Positions 8,354 through 18,540 of a stretch of DNA of 25,000 nucleotides are shown here, piece by piece. Source of the DNA: Tubiluchus corallicola (taxonomy: Eukaryota; Priapulida; Priapulimorpha; Priapulimorphida; Tubiluchidae); the NCBI GenBank assembly GCA_030141605.1, contig JAQGDQ010000923.1, forward strand, positions 49,531-74,530. Direction: 5' to 3'. How positions within the stretch are numbered: the stretch's first letter is position 1; each line of letters starts with the position of its first letter. The translations under genes were made by a program, and so were the position numbers. Under the pieces are notes generated by a model that was not told where the DNA came from, made no database searches, and saw nothing but the letters and a program-made list of their open reading frames with translations.

Positions 8354-9367
8354 ATGGCAAATCTTCAATCAACAACAATCATCCTTTTCTGTGTGTTTTG
8401 GATTGTTACTTGTTTACAAGAAACAGGCGATGAGAATTCAGAAGATAAAACTTCAAGAAACGAAGTGGAAACTGTTACAACACCTGCCAACAGATCAGCT
8501 GAAAATGAAATCCTGCTGCCTGAACCAAGAATCGTTGGTGGTGAATTGGTATCTGAAAGAGAATTCCCCTACGCCGTCCAACTGTACATTGAACATTATG
8601 GTCCGGGGGGTGAATATGCTGCAGAAAACTGTGGAGGGATTCTCCTCAATGGCCGTTGGATCCTAACGGCAGCGCATTGTTTGAGGAAAAATACGCCGGG
8701 AAAATTCGGGAAACACTTAAAAGTCTATATTGGACGTAACGTCAGGTGGTCGGAAAACCCTTCCCGTTTTATTGCATACTACAAGAGCCATCCAAAGTAT
8801 AGTAAAACGATCAGAGAAAATGATATAGCAGTTGCAAGACTGAACGATCCTCCCGTTCCGTTTGATGATTATATTCAACCAGCTCCCCTGCCGCTCTGTG
8901 GAACACTGAATTATGTTAACGAGACTGTTGCGTTGGTGGGTTGGGGTCGTACTACTTCTGGTGAAACCACTCATACCAACCTACGGAAAGTGTACAGCCA
9001 AGTCGTTACGCCAGGATCTCGTTGTCATGGACACTGGTACGACAGCAGAATAATGATGTGCACAAATGTTCCGGGTGTCTCCACGTGTCTGGGAGATTCC
9101 GGGGGTCCCTTGGTGCTGGCAACTACACGAGAGGTTATAGGAGTAATAAATGGGGGATGGATTGGCAGCGTATGTCAGGGTACAAACCGCCATACGAAGA
9201 TTGCGCCATTTTTAAATTGGATTGAAGACACCATGTATGAGTATGACAATCACATTATTGTGGAACCACGTGAAGATGTCCGTTCCAATGCTGGATATTT
9301 AAACAAAGTTTCAATAATCAAACTTTCATTCATTACAACATTATTTTTTTACTTTACATCTCAATAA
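8354..9367 (+). CDS. Secreted chymotrypsin-fold serine protease, copy 1
   Basis: The 337-residue single-exon frame starts at the ATG in TTTAGTATGGCA; the frame is open further up but without another ATG. Residues 1-20 form a hydrophobic signal peptide. A Ser/Thr/Glu-rich propeptide ends at Arg59, and cleavage before Ile60 (RIVGG) would activate the S1-family domain. The triad is His108 (TAAHC), Asp157 (NDIAV) and Ser249 (CLGDSGGP). Probable disulfides are 93-109, 224-236 and 245-274; Cys182 has no clear partner after signal removal. The residue at the trypsin Asp189 position is Ser243, so trypsin-like specificity is unlikely. The usual SWG is NGG and the PGVY region reads TNRH. The tail (SIIKLSFITTLFFYFTSQ) is hydrophobic. 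A triplet array starts 15 bp after the stop. Confidence 0.93.
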   Translation: MANLQSTTIILFCVFWIVTCLQETGDENSEDKTSRNEVETVTTPANRSAENEILLPEPRIVGGELVSEREFPYAVQLYIEHYGPGGEYAAENCGGILLNGRWILTAAHCLRKNTPGKFGKHLKVYIGRNVRWSENPSRFIAYYKSHPKYSKTIRENDIAVARLNDPPVPFDDYIQPAPLPLCGTLNYVNETVALVGWGRTTSGETTHTNLRKVYSQVVTPGSRCHGHWYDSRIMMCTNVPGVSTCLGDSGGPLVLATTREVIGVINGGWIGSVCQGTNRHTKIAPFLNWIEDTMYEYDNHIIVEPREDVRSNAGYLNKVSIIKLSFITTLFFYFTSQ

Positions 9368-9381
9368 TCAGTTTTACTGTT

Positions 9382-9643
9382 GATGATGTTGCTGTTGTTG
9401 CTATTGCTGCTGTTGCTGCTTCTGCTGCTGCTGTTGCTGCTGCTGCTATTGCTGTTGCTGCTATTGCTGCTGCTGCTCCTGCTGTTGCTGCTGCTGCTGC
9501 TGTTGCTGCTATTGCTGCTGCTGCTGCTGCTGTTGCTGCTGCCGCTGCTGCTGCTGCTGCTGCTGCTACTGCTGTTGCTGCTGCTGCTGCTGCTATTGCT
9601 GCTGCTGCTACTGCTGCTGCTTTTGCTGCTACTGCTGCTGCTG

Positions 9644-9733
<90 letters not shown>
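9382..9733 (+). repeat. CTG then CTA triplet array after protease copy 1
   Basis: Interrupted CTG triplets (with TTG, ATT and CTA variants) to about 9645, then nearly pure CTA to 9733. It begins 15 bp past the stop codon and precedes the first AATAAA (9799-9804), so it probably lies in the 3' UTR. Open Leu-, Ala- or Thr-rich frames here are repeat translations. Confidence 0.93.
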
Positions 9734-9734
<1 letters not shown>

Positions 9735-10194
9735 AACTGGTGCTACTGCTCTGCTACTTCGTTCAATATGGCGTTAGCTTTTTACCTGATATGTCAATAA
9801 TAAAATTTACTACCGTATACATTAGTCTATTGCTGCATTATTAGTCATTAGTCTAAAAAATTCTAATGAATAAACGTAAAATACATTTATCATACTGCAC
9901 TTAGGAAGTCTGTGTTCCAGAATTTACTGCTCATTTTAAGTCCCCAAAATACCTGTAATGGGGCGGGGGGGCTCCGGACCCTACAGGGCACCTTACAATG
10001 CTCCTGATTTCACTGAGAGAGTAATTGGTATTGTAATTCTCAACTTCACTGCGTTGAGAGTAACTCGCCAAGGCGTTCACACTATACAAGTTACTAGTCC
10101 TTTAGTTACTAGTTTAAAGCAGTTCACTTAGGACAATAATAAAATCTTTGCAACAATGCAATGTTTGATAATAGATTTGCTTTCCGATTTAGTG
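9734..10194 (+). repeat. U spacer, copy 1 (461 bp)
   Basis: Runs from ACAACTGGTGCTACTGCTCT to GATTTAGTGCTACTA. Near-identical copies lie at 10399-10860 and 14313-14773, always bounded on both sides by triplet arrays. It contains AATAAA at 9799-9804 (possible polyadenylation signal for protease 1), a G-run (about 9961-9970) and a repeated TTACTAGT motif (about 10091-10111). No conserved open frame. Confidence 0.9.
9799..9804 (+). terminator. Putative polyadenylation signal for protease copy 1
   Basis: First AATAAA downstream of the stop codon on the sense strand, within the U spacer. If used, the transcript would contain the whole CTG/CTA array. Position is the only evidence. Confidence 0.35.
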
Positions 10195-10293
<99 letters not shown>

Positions 10294-10311
10294 ATACTAC
10301 TACTAGTACTT

Positions 10312-10398
<87 letters not shown>
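10190..10398 (+). repeat. (CTA)n array between U1 and U2
   Basis: About 209 bp of CTA triplets with a few interruptions (AATACT, AGTACT, TCT near 10291-10312). U2 begins 665 bp after U1, so array and spacer were duplicated together. Confidence 0.95.
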
Positions 10399-10399
<1 letters not shown>

Positions 10400-10860
10400 A
10401 ACTGGTGCTACTGCTCTGCTACTTCGTTCAATATGGCATTAGCTTTTTACCTGATATGTCAATAATAAAATTTACTACCGTATACATTAGTCTATTGCTG
10501 CATTATTAGTCATTAGTCTAAAAAATTCTAATGAATAAACCTAAAAATACATTTATCATACTGCATTTAGGAAGTCTGTGTAACAGAATTTACTACTCAT
10601 TTTAAGTCCCCAAAATACCTTTAATGGGGCGGGGGGCTCTGGACCCTACAGGGCAGCTTACAATGCTCCTGATTTCACTGAGAGAGTAATTGGTGTTGTA
10701 ATTCTCAACTTCACTGCGTTGAGAGTAACTCTCCGAGGCGTTCACACTAGACAAGTTACTAGTCCTTTAGTTACTAGTTTAAAGCAGTTCACTTAGGACA
10801 ATAATAAAATCTTTGCAACAATGCGATGTTTGGTAATAGATTTGCTTTCCGATTTAGTGC
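10399..10860 (+). repeat. U spacer, copy 2
   Basis: About 462 bp, closely matching U1 with scattered substitutions (for example GCATTAGC for GCGTTAGC and a shorter G-run). It has no matching protease directly upstream, showing that U and CTA were amplified independently of the gene. Confidence 0.9.
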
Positions 10861-11165
10861 TACTACTACTACTACTACTACTGCTGCTGGTGCTGCTGCT
10901 GGTGCTCCTGCTGCTGCTGTTACTGCTGCTGTTGCTGTTACTACTGCTGCTACTGCTGCTTCTCCTGCTGTTGCTGCTGCTGCTACTGCTGCTACTGTTG
11001 CTGCTGCTGCTGTTGCTGCTGCTACTGCTGCTTCTCCTGCTGTTGCTGCTGCTGCTACTGCTGCTACTGTTGCTGCTGCTGCTGTTGCTACTGCTGCTGC
11101 TGCTACTGTTGCTGCTGCTGCTCTTGCTACTACTACTGCTGCTGCTGCTGTTGCTGCTGCTCTTG

Positions 11166-11203
<38 letters not shown>

Positions 11204-11270
11204 TTTACTACTGCTGTTGCTGTTGCTACTGCTGCTGCTGCTATTGCTGCTACTACTGCAATTGCTGTTG
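10858..11270 (+). repeat. CTA/CTG triplet array before duplication copy 2
   Basis: Starts with CTA, becomes interrupted CTG with GGT, TCT and TTA variants, and ends with GCAATTGCTGTTG at the W junction. An internal block (CTGCTGCTACTGTTGC and neighbours) is itself duplicated. Confidence 0.93.
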
Positions 11271-11957
11271 CATTTAAATGTTGATTATGGAAGAGGATTG
11301 CAACAGTAGTCATTAACAGCAACATCTTTACTTTATTCGCTATTTGTTTATATATTTCTATTTGTTTATTTATTAATTTATTTGTTCGTTTATTTATTTC
11401 TGTTTGTTTATTTGTTTTCGTTATTAATTCACTTGCTCATTTGTATGTATGTCGGTTTGTTTGTTGTTTATTTTATTTATTTGTTTATTTGTTCGTTTGT
11501 GTATGTTGTTTATATGATGTTTATTTATTTTTTCAATCATTTATTTATTTATATTTGTAGCACGTATAATGTATTTACTAAACATCAAACAATAATATGT
11601 GTAAACACTATACAATTACATCAAAACTGAATAACTATGACATGAATAGGAAGAAAATAGTAAACAATTAAACCAACGACTCATCTAAGTCTGATAATCT
11701 CCTGTCTAATCTAATGCAATCTACCTACTCGGATTTGTTTACTCTTCGCTGTAACGCGATTGTTGTAGAACAACAGCCACGTGCTTTTGTTTACTTCGAA
11801 AATGGAACGGAAATGACGCATAAACAAAGAGTTTTGTAACAAAGTAGTTGCCTGGCTGCTCAATTGTTTTAAACGTTCCATTCTTTTAAAAGCGACTGTA
11901 GTAATTCGTTCTCAAAATCAGCTTAATCACTGAAACCTGCCTTTTAACTAGAGAATG

Positions 11958-11963
11958 TATAAA
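11958..11963 (+). promoter_or_regulatory. Putative TATA box of protease copy 2
   Basis: TATAAA in the same position relative to the ATG (12033) as in copy 1, with surrounding sequence almost unchanged. Confidence 0.4.
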
Positions 11964-12032
11964 CTACAGTTAGGCAATGAGGAACCTCTTTGATGATTGT
12001 TTCATCTAAAAGTACAGTTAACACAATTTAGT

Positions 12033-13070
12033 ATGGCAAATCTTCAATCAACAACAATCATCCTTTTCTGTGTGTTTTGGATTGTTACTTGTTTACAGGA
12101 AACAGACGATGAGAATTCAGAAGTTGAAACTTCAAGAAACGAAGTGGAAACTGTTACAACACCTGCCAACAGATCAGCTGAAAATGAAATCCTGCTGCCT
12201 GAACCAAGAATCGTTGGTGGTGAATTGGTAACTGAAAGAGAATTCCCCTACGCCGTCCAACTGTACATTGAACATCATGGTGCGGGGGGTGAATATGCTG
12301 CAGAAAACTGTGGAGGGATTCTCCTCAATGGCCGTTGGATCCTAACGGCAGCGCATTGTTTTAGGAAAAATACGCCGGGAAAATTCGGGAAACACTTGCA
12401 CGTCTATCTTGGACGTAACATCAGGTGGTCGACCAACCCTTATCGTTTTATTGCATACTACAAGAGCCATCCTAAGTATAATAAACAGAGCAGTGAATAT
12501 GATATAGCAGTTGCAAGACTGAACGATCCCCCCGTTCCGTTTGACGAAGATATTCAACCAGCCCCCCTGCCACTCTGTGGATCAATGAATTATGTTAACG
12601 AGACTGTTGCTTTGGTGGGTTGGGGTCGTACTACTTCTGATGAAACCACTCATACCAACCTACGGAAAGTGTACAGCACAGTCGTTACGCCAGGATCTCG
12701 TTGTCAAGGACACCAGTACGACAGCAGAATAATGATGTGCACAAATGTTCCGGGTATCTCCGCGTGTCTGGGAGATTCCGGGGGACCCGTGGTGCTGGCA
12801 TCTACACGAGAGGTTATAGGAGTCATAAGCGGGGGATGGGTTGGCGGCAAGTGTCAGGCTGCAAACCGCCATACGAAGATTGCGCCAAATCTAGATTGGA
12901 TTGAGGATGAAATGTATGAGTATGACAATCACATTATTGTGGAACCACATCATGATGCCCATGCGGTCCGTTCCAATGCTGGATATTTAAACAAAATTCC
13001 AATAATCGAAATTTCATTCATTACAACATTAATTTTTACCCAACATCTCAATAATCAGTTTTACTGTTGA
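12033..13070 (+). CDS. Secreted chymotrypsin-fold serine protease, copy 2
   Basis: 345 residues, starting at the ATG equivalent to copy 1. Signal peptide, propeptide, RIVGG activation site (Arg59/Ile60) and triad His108, Asp157, Ser249 are all kept, so it should be active. About 36-40 residues differ from copy 1, clustered in loops: 150-156, 171-173, residue 244 (Ala for Thr, next to the pocket residue Ser243), 266 (Ser for Asn), and 270-277 around Cys274. Only about ten silent differences were noticed. The end differs: one fewer T in a T-run near 13035 gives the longer polar tail TQHLNNQFYC, and a His-rich insertion (HHDAHAV) precedes it. The CTG array starts within a few bases of the TGA. 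Confidence 0.93.
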   Translation: MANLQSTTIILFCVFWIVTCLQETDDENSEVETSRNEVETVTTPANRSAENEILLPEPRIVGGELVTEREFPYAVQLYIEHHGAGGEYAAENCGGILLNGRWILTAAHCFRKNTPGKFGKHLHVYLGRNIRWSTNPYRFIAYYKSHPKYNKQSSEYDIAVARLNDPPVPFDEDIQPAPLPLCGSMNYVNETVALVGWGRTTSDETTHTNLRKVYSTVVTPGSRCQGHQYDSRIMMCTNVPGISACLGDSGGPVVLASTREVIGVISGGWVGGKCQAANRHTKIAPNLDWIEDEMYEYDNHIIVEPHHDAHAVRSNAGYLNKIPIIEISFITTLIFTQHLNNQFYC

Positions 13071-13072
13071 TG

Positions 13073-13507
13073 ATGCTGCTGTTGCTGCTGTTCCTGCTGC
13101 TGTTGCTGCTGCTGCTGTTGCTGTTGCTGCTGCTCCTACTGCTGTTCCTGCTGCCGCTGCTCCTGCTGTTGCTGTTGCTGCTGCTGCTGCTGCTATTGCT
13201 GCTGCTGCTGCTTCTGCTGCTGCTACTGCTGTTGCTGTTGCTGCTGCTGCTACTGCTGTTGCTGCTGCTGCTACTGCTATTGCTGCTGCTGTTGCTGTTT
13301 CTCCTGCTGCTGCTGTTGTTGCTACTGCTGCTGTTGCTGCTGCTACTGCTATTGCTGCTGCTGATCCTGCTGCTCCTGCTGTTGCTGCTGCTGTTGCTGT
13401 TTCTCCTGCTGCTGCTACTGCTGCTGCTTCTGCTGCTCCTGCTACTGCTGCTGCTACTGCTACTGCTACTGCTGTTGCTGCTGCTGCTGCTACTGCAATT
13501 GCTGTTG
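13073..13507 (+). repeat. CTG triplet array after protease copy 2
   Basis: About 435 bp of interrupted CTG (TTG, CTA, CCT, TCT and GAT variants), with no long CTA tract, ending in the same GCAATTGCTGTTG junction as at 11270. Probably the 3' UTR of copy 2. Confidence 0.93.
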
Positions 13508-13615
13508 CATTTAAATGTTGATTATGGAAGAGGATTGCAACAGTAGTCATTAACAGCAACATCTTTACTTTATTCGCTATTTGTTTATATATTTTTATTT
13601 GTTTATTTATTAATA
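13508..13615 (+). repeat. Truncated leader (W) fragment, copy 3
   Basis: The first ~105 bp of the duplication unit, ending in the TTTATTTATTAAT region. It is joined through an AT-rich filler (about 13607-13634) to the last bases of a protease copy. The promoter and nearly the whole gene between these points are deleted. Confidence 0.88.
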
Positions 13616-13635
13616 AATTTATTAATAATTAATAA

Positions 13636-13690
13636 GTTTCATTCATTACAACATTATTTTTTACTCTACATCTCAATAATCAGTTTTACT
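13636..13690 (+). pseudogene. Relic of a third protease copy (3' end only)
   Basis: TTTCATTCATTACAACATTA to the TTTACTGTTGATGATG region matches the 3' end of both protease genes. Its T-run is six long, as in copy 2 by length, against seven in copy 1. This is informative for which C-terminus is ancestral. Confidence 0.85.
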
Positions 13691-13695
13691 GTTGA

Positions 13696-14312
<617 letters not shown>

Positions 14313-14770
14313 CAACTGGTGCTACTGCTCTGCTACTTCGTTCAATATGGCATTACCTTTTTACCTGATATGTCAATAATAAAATTTACTACCGTATACA
14401 TTAGTCTATTGCTGCATTATTAGTCATTAGTCTAAAAAATTCTAATGAATGAACGTAAAATACATTTCTCATACTGCATTTAGGAAGTCTGTGTTCCAGA
14501 ATTTACTGCTCATTTTAAGTCCCCAAAATACCTGTAATGGGGCGGGGGGCTCCGGACCCTACAGGGCACCTTACAATGCTCCTGATTTCACTGAGAGAGT
14601 AATTGGTATTGTAATTCTCAACTTCACTGCGTTGAGAGTAACTCTCCGAGGCGTTCACACTATACAAGTTACTAGTCCTTTAGTTACTAGTTTAAAGCAG
14701 TTTACTTAGGACAATAATAAAATCTTTGCAACAATGCAATGTTTGATAATAGATTTGCATTCCGATTTAG

Positions 14771-14773
<3 letters not shown>
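14313..14773 (+). repeat. U spacer, copy 3
   Basis: Same 461-bp sequence as U1 and U2 with few changes, including the AATAAA. An ATG-started 86-codon frame (14449-14709) occurs only in this copy, because the other two have ATA at that position, so I do not call it a gene. Confidence 0.9.
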
Positions 14774-15240
<467 letters not shown>

Positions 15241-15316
15241 GCATTTAAATGTTGATTATGGAAGAGGATTGCAACAGTAGTCATTAACAGCAACATCTTT
15301 ACTTTATTCGCTATTT
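15241..15316 (+). repeat. Leader (W) fragment, copy 4: right end of the duplicated region
   Basis: Matches the first 76 bp of the unit, CATTTAAATGTTGATTATGG to CGCTATTTG, then stops abruptly where the 87-bp tandem array begins. Confidence 0.9.
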
Positions 15317-15317
15317 G

Positions 15318-15850
15318 ACAGTGGGACATTTTGACACAGATTTTTGGCAGTGGTAGTTGGACAGTAGCCTGTTGAACTGTGGTACTTGGTCAGTGGACAT
15401 TTGATAGTGGGACATTTTGACACAGACTTTTTGGCAGTGGTACTTCGTCAGTAGCCTGTTGGACTGTTGTACTTGGTCAGTGGACATTTTATAATGGGAC
15501 ATTTTGACACAGATTTTTGGCAGTGGTACTTGCACAGTAGCCTGTTGAACTGTTGTACTTGGTCAGTGGACATTTGATAGTGGGACATTTTGACGCAGAC
15601 TTTTTGGCAGTGGTACTAGGACAGTAGCCTGTTGGACTGTGGTACTTGGTCAGTGGGCATTTGATAGTGGGGCATTTTGACACAGACTTTTTGGCAGTGG
15701 TACTAGGACAGTAGCCTGTTGGACTGTTGTACTTGGTCAGTGGACATTTGATAGTGGGACAATTTGACACAGATTTTTGGCAGTGGTAGTTGGGCAGTAG
15801 CCTGTTTAACTGTTGTACTTGGTCAGTGGACATTTGGTGGTGGGACATTG
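15318..15850. repeat. 87-bp tandem array, about 6 copies
   Basis: CAGTGGTA starts recur at 15348, 15435, 15521, 15608, 15695 and 15781, giving spacings of 86-87 bp. Each unit holds two related halves, CAGTGGGACATTTTGACACA and CAGTGGACATTTGATAG. Open minus frames are repeat translations. Confidence 0.95.
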
Positions 15851-15881
15851 TAGCACAGATTTGGCTCTAAGTGTTTTACAG

Positions 15882-15929
15882 CTTGCTGATTTAAAACATT
15901 TAACGGAAATTAGCAGAGCTATGTGGCAA
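15882..15929 (+). CDS. Weak exon candidate
   Basis: Acceptor AAGTGTTTTACAG, 16 open codons (LADLKHLTEISRAMWQ), donor CAA|GTGAGT. Its phase does not fit the next candidate exon at 15988, which lies only 58 bp further on, so at most one of the two is likely real in this form. Confidence 0.15.
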
Positions 15930-15987
15930 GTGAGTTATCTACCATATTGAATTTCAAAATGGCCGTCACCACATTTTTTTGCATCAG

Positions 15988-16049
15988 AAATTGCCAAACT
16001 GCACAGAGAGTTGGTTTTGACATCTAAACGTTGGCCTAAATTTTGTGGG
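15988..16049 (+). CDS. Candidate internal exon
   Basis: A strong acceptor (ACATTTTTTTGCATCAG) and a GGG|GTGAGA donor enclose 62 bp. Only one frame is open: two bases, then 20 codons (IAKLHRELVLTSKRWPKFCG) ending in phase 0. That phase fits the terminal exon at 17279. No domain is recognisable, and the short length makes chance plausible. Confidence 0.27.
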
Positions 16050-17278
16050 GTGAGAATGCTATACAGTTTGTTGAAGCCATTTTACTTAAATATAGCTGAC
16101 AAACAGAATGATAAGTGAAAAAAACGATTAGGCCTAACAGTGTTAAATAGAGAATTTTCAACATGCTCAGTTTAACATTCAACAAGGAAACTAAGAGATG
16201 CCTTTAATCTGTTAGGGAGTCTTCGCATAATCCCGTTAACAATCAACTAACAAATCAATACTTTACAGAGGTAACATTATGATAACCAGTACTTATTAGC
16301 CGTAGTTTCTGCGTTACACTCATGAATAACAAGCAAGCAAATAAAAAATAAACTAACAAATGGACAAACAAACAAACGGACCAGACAGCAAATGGCGTGA
16401 AAATACAACCTCTCTCGCAGACATACAAGTTTACCATACAATAACCCTAACCCTAAATCATACTTTATTAAGTGTCCCATTTTTTCCTATTTTCCCTTTG
16501 TGCCATTTCGTCCTGTACAATCGTTGCCAGTGACGTTTTTCCGTGCATCTAATGAGCTCTCTGTAGTTGGTTTTCGTTGGTAATTAGTGCATTGTCCGCT
16601 TCGAGAACGTCACGTGACGGGCTTCTAATTTGTTTGCACAATAGTTAACTCTCTAACTTAAGTTAACTTTCTAGTCAATATCTTTAAGCAAGAGTCATTA
16701 AATTTTCAAAATGTCTCTTCCAGTTCACACGTTAACACGATAAGAATATAAATAAATCACAGCCTATAGCCAATTTTTACCATATAATTAACAATCTATA
16801 AAATAAGGGCCCCATAACGCATCCTTGCTGTACTCCAGCTCTATAATTACAGCTGGATGCTGCGTAGTATTACAACTAATTACACAATTCTTGCTCGTAA
16901 CTCAGGCATAATGTTACCGTGTTAATTGCAAATAAGATTGCGTCAAAAAATTTACAGTTAGATGTCTACCAAGTCAGCCATTGTGTTTTTGTTAATGAAA
17001 CGCATGCAAGAATGAGCAACAGTTATGCAATACGCAATCAAGCGGCTAATTGTAATTAATTAACATTCTCAACGTAAAATGGATGTTTATTTTGTCAGCA
17101 CGTTAACTGATGCGAGGGCAGTTAATTTAGAAGTACATATTGTAATTGTTGGACCAATAAATTCACCATTTCTGTGAGTTCTGTGTGAAATTACGCTTCA
17201 ATATCAGTAATTTCTGGTGCTACTGCTAAGGTGATGTTTGTACTTTTTGTTGTTCCTCTCTTGTGTTTTTCCATGCAG
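16050..17278. other. No gene seen; possible intron
   Basis: Non-repetitive AT-rich sequence. It holds an E-box palindrome (16608-16619), a two-unit CCCTAA motif (about 16443-16456) and several GTTAAC/TTAACT repeats near 16640-16670. No convincing exon on either strand. Confidence 0.45.
16608..16619. promoter_or_regulatory. CGTCACGTGACG palindrome (E-box, GTCACGTGAC core)
   Basis: A perfect 12-bp palindrome whose central GTCACGTGAC matches the consensus bound by bHLH-Zip factors of the USF and MITF/TFE type. No start site or gene is identified next to it. Confidence 0.4.
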
Positions 17279-17371
17279 GAACTTGTCCATTTTGCAAACA
17301 GACCAAAAGCCACACAGAACGTTCTCGTGGATTACTATGCACAAGTACAAGACACTTTTAAAACTGAATAG
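17279..17371 (+). CDS. Probable terminal coding exon of an unrecognised gene
   Basis: A long pyrimidine tract (TTGTTGTTCCTCTCTTGTG, then TTTTTCCATGCAG) is followed by 30 open codons and TAG (17369-17371). The peptide starts ELVHFANRPKATQNVL and ends YAQVQDTFKTE, of ordinary globular composition. The acceptor is phase 0 and matches the candidate exon at 15988-16049. I do not recognise the family. A donor-like CACAG|GTAAGA at 17420-17430 lies downstream in what would be 3' UTR. Confidence 0.42.
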   Translation, partial: ELVHFANRPKATQNVLVDYYAQVQDTFKTE

Positions 17372-17847
17372 AAGAAATTGCACTAATTATTAACGCCCAC
17401 CAGGTGCACGTTTAAACGGCACAGGTAAGAATGGCACCGGAAGAAACGGCACTGTTTTATTACAAGATGTATATTACATTATAATACTATATAACTGTAT
17501 CATATTATTATATAATACTAAAGCGTAGTGCTTGTTATGATCTTCGGTGCATTTTCCTTTTATTTGGAGATACAGTATTTCGTTTCTATTTTTTCCGAGA
17601 GTATTTTTGACCAGAACTATGGTGCTTAGTTTACTGTGAACCTTAAGTGTTGTTATTGTGTTCGTTGTTTCTCAGTTTACCAGGTGACACAGTATTAAAG
17701 TACTAAGGAAATGTACGTATTCCCTTAAAGGAAGACAGGATGACTTTTCATGTACTATCCCATTTTCAGGTCAGATAAAAAGTGCACATTTTAACACAAT
17801 TAATACTGCAAAAGCCTTTCTGGTAAAAATCTCAGTTAACAAGGGGT
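17372..17847. other. No gene seen
   Basis: AT-rich unique sequence, possibly 3' UTR of the preceding exon at its start (ACGGCAC-type short repeats near 17416-17450). No clear AATAAA close to the stop. Confidence 0.4.
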
Positions 17848-18540
17848 TATCACCAGGCAGTGAGCAACGTTTCAAAGATGCACTAGTAGCTATCACCAGG
17901 CAGTGAGCAACGTTTCAAAGATGCACTAGTAGCTATCACCAGGCAGCGAGCAACGTTTCAAAGATGCACTAGTAGCTATCACCAGGCAGCGAGCAACGTT
18001 TCAAAGATGCACTAGTAGCTATCACCAGGCAGCGAGCAACGTTTCAAAGATGCACTAGTAGCTATCACCAGGCAGTGAGCAACGTTTCAAAGATGCACTA
18101 GTATCTATCGCCAGGCAGTGAGCAACGTTTCAAAGATGCACTAGTAGCTATCGCCAGGCAGTGAGCAACGTTTCAAGGATGCACTAGTGGCTATCACCAG
18201 GCAGCGAGCAACGTTTCAAAGATGCACTAGTGGCTATCACCAGGCAGCGAGCAACGTTTCAAAGATGCACTAGTGGCTATCACCAGGCAGTGAGCAACGT
18301 TTCAAGGATGCACTAGTAGCTATCGCCAGGCAGTGAGCAACGTTTCAAGGATGCACTAGTAGCTATCACCAGGCAATGAGTAACGTTTCAAAGATGTACT
18401 AGTGGCTATCACCAGGCAGCGAGCAACGTTTCAAAGATGAACTAGTGGCTATCACCAGGCAGTGAGCAACGTTTCAAAGATGCACTAGTAGCTATCTCCA
18501 GGCAGTGAGCAACGTTTCAAGGATGCACTAGTAGCTATCA
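17848..18540. repeat. 43-bp tandem array, about 16 copies
   Basis: The unit is TATCACCAGGCAGTGAGCAA plus CGTTTCAAAGATGCACTAGTAGC. It contains the palindromes AACGTT and ACTAGT. Copies differ at a few fixed sites (CAGTGAG or CAGCGAG; AAAG or AAGG; AGTAGC or AGTGGC; ATCACC or ATCGCC). Right after the array, GAAACGTTGC (about 18554-18563) is the reverse complement of GCAACGTTTC in the unit. Confidence 0.96.

Larger units (their letters stand above)
7592..11270 (+). repeat. Tandem duplication unit, copy 1 (3,679 bp)
   Basis: The junction sequence CATTTAAATGTTGATTATGG occurs at 7592 and 11271, and all landmarks up to the protease start codon keep the same 3,679-bp offset. Order in this copy: AT-rich leader with TTTA/TTTG repeats (about 7660-7880), promoter region, protease gene, CTG/CTA array, U spacer, CTA array, second U spacer, CTA/CTG array. 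Confidence 0.93.
11271..13507 (+). repeat. Tandem duplication unit, copy 2
   Basis: Same leader, TTTA/TTTG-rich stretch (about 11340-11560), promoter region and protease gene as copy 1, ending in a CTG array. By eye the last ~430 bp before the start codon differ from copy 1 at about seven positions. In contrast to copy 1, no U spacer follows; the array runs into another leader fragment at 13508. Confidence 0.92.

Noticed and set aside
14449-14709. 86-codon ATG frame in U copy 3
   Set aside because: The ATG is absent in U1 and U2, so the frame is not conserved.
16442-16456. Interstitial telomere repeat (CCCTAA)
   Set aside because: Only about two units; easily chance.
17848-18540. 43-bp repeats as a CRISPR-like array
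   Set aside because: Units are contiguous with no unique spacers, and the DNA is eukaryotic.
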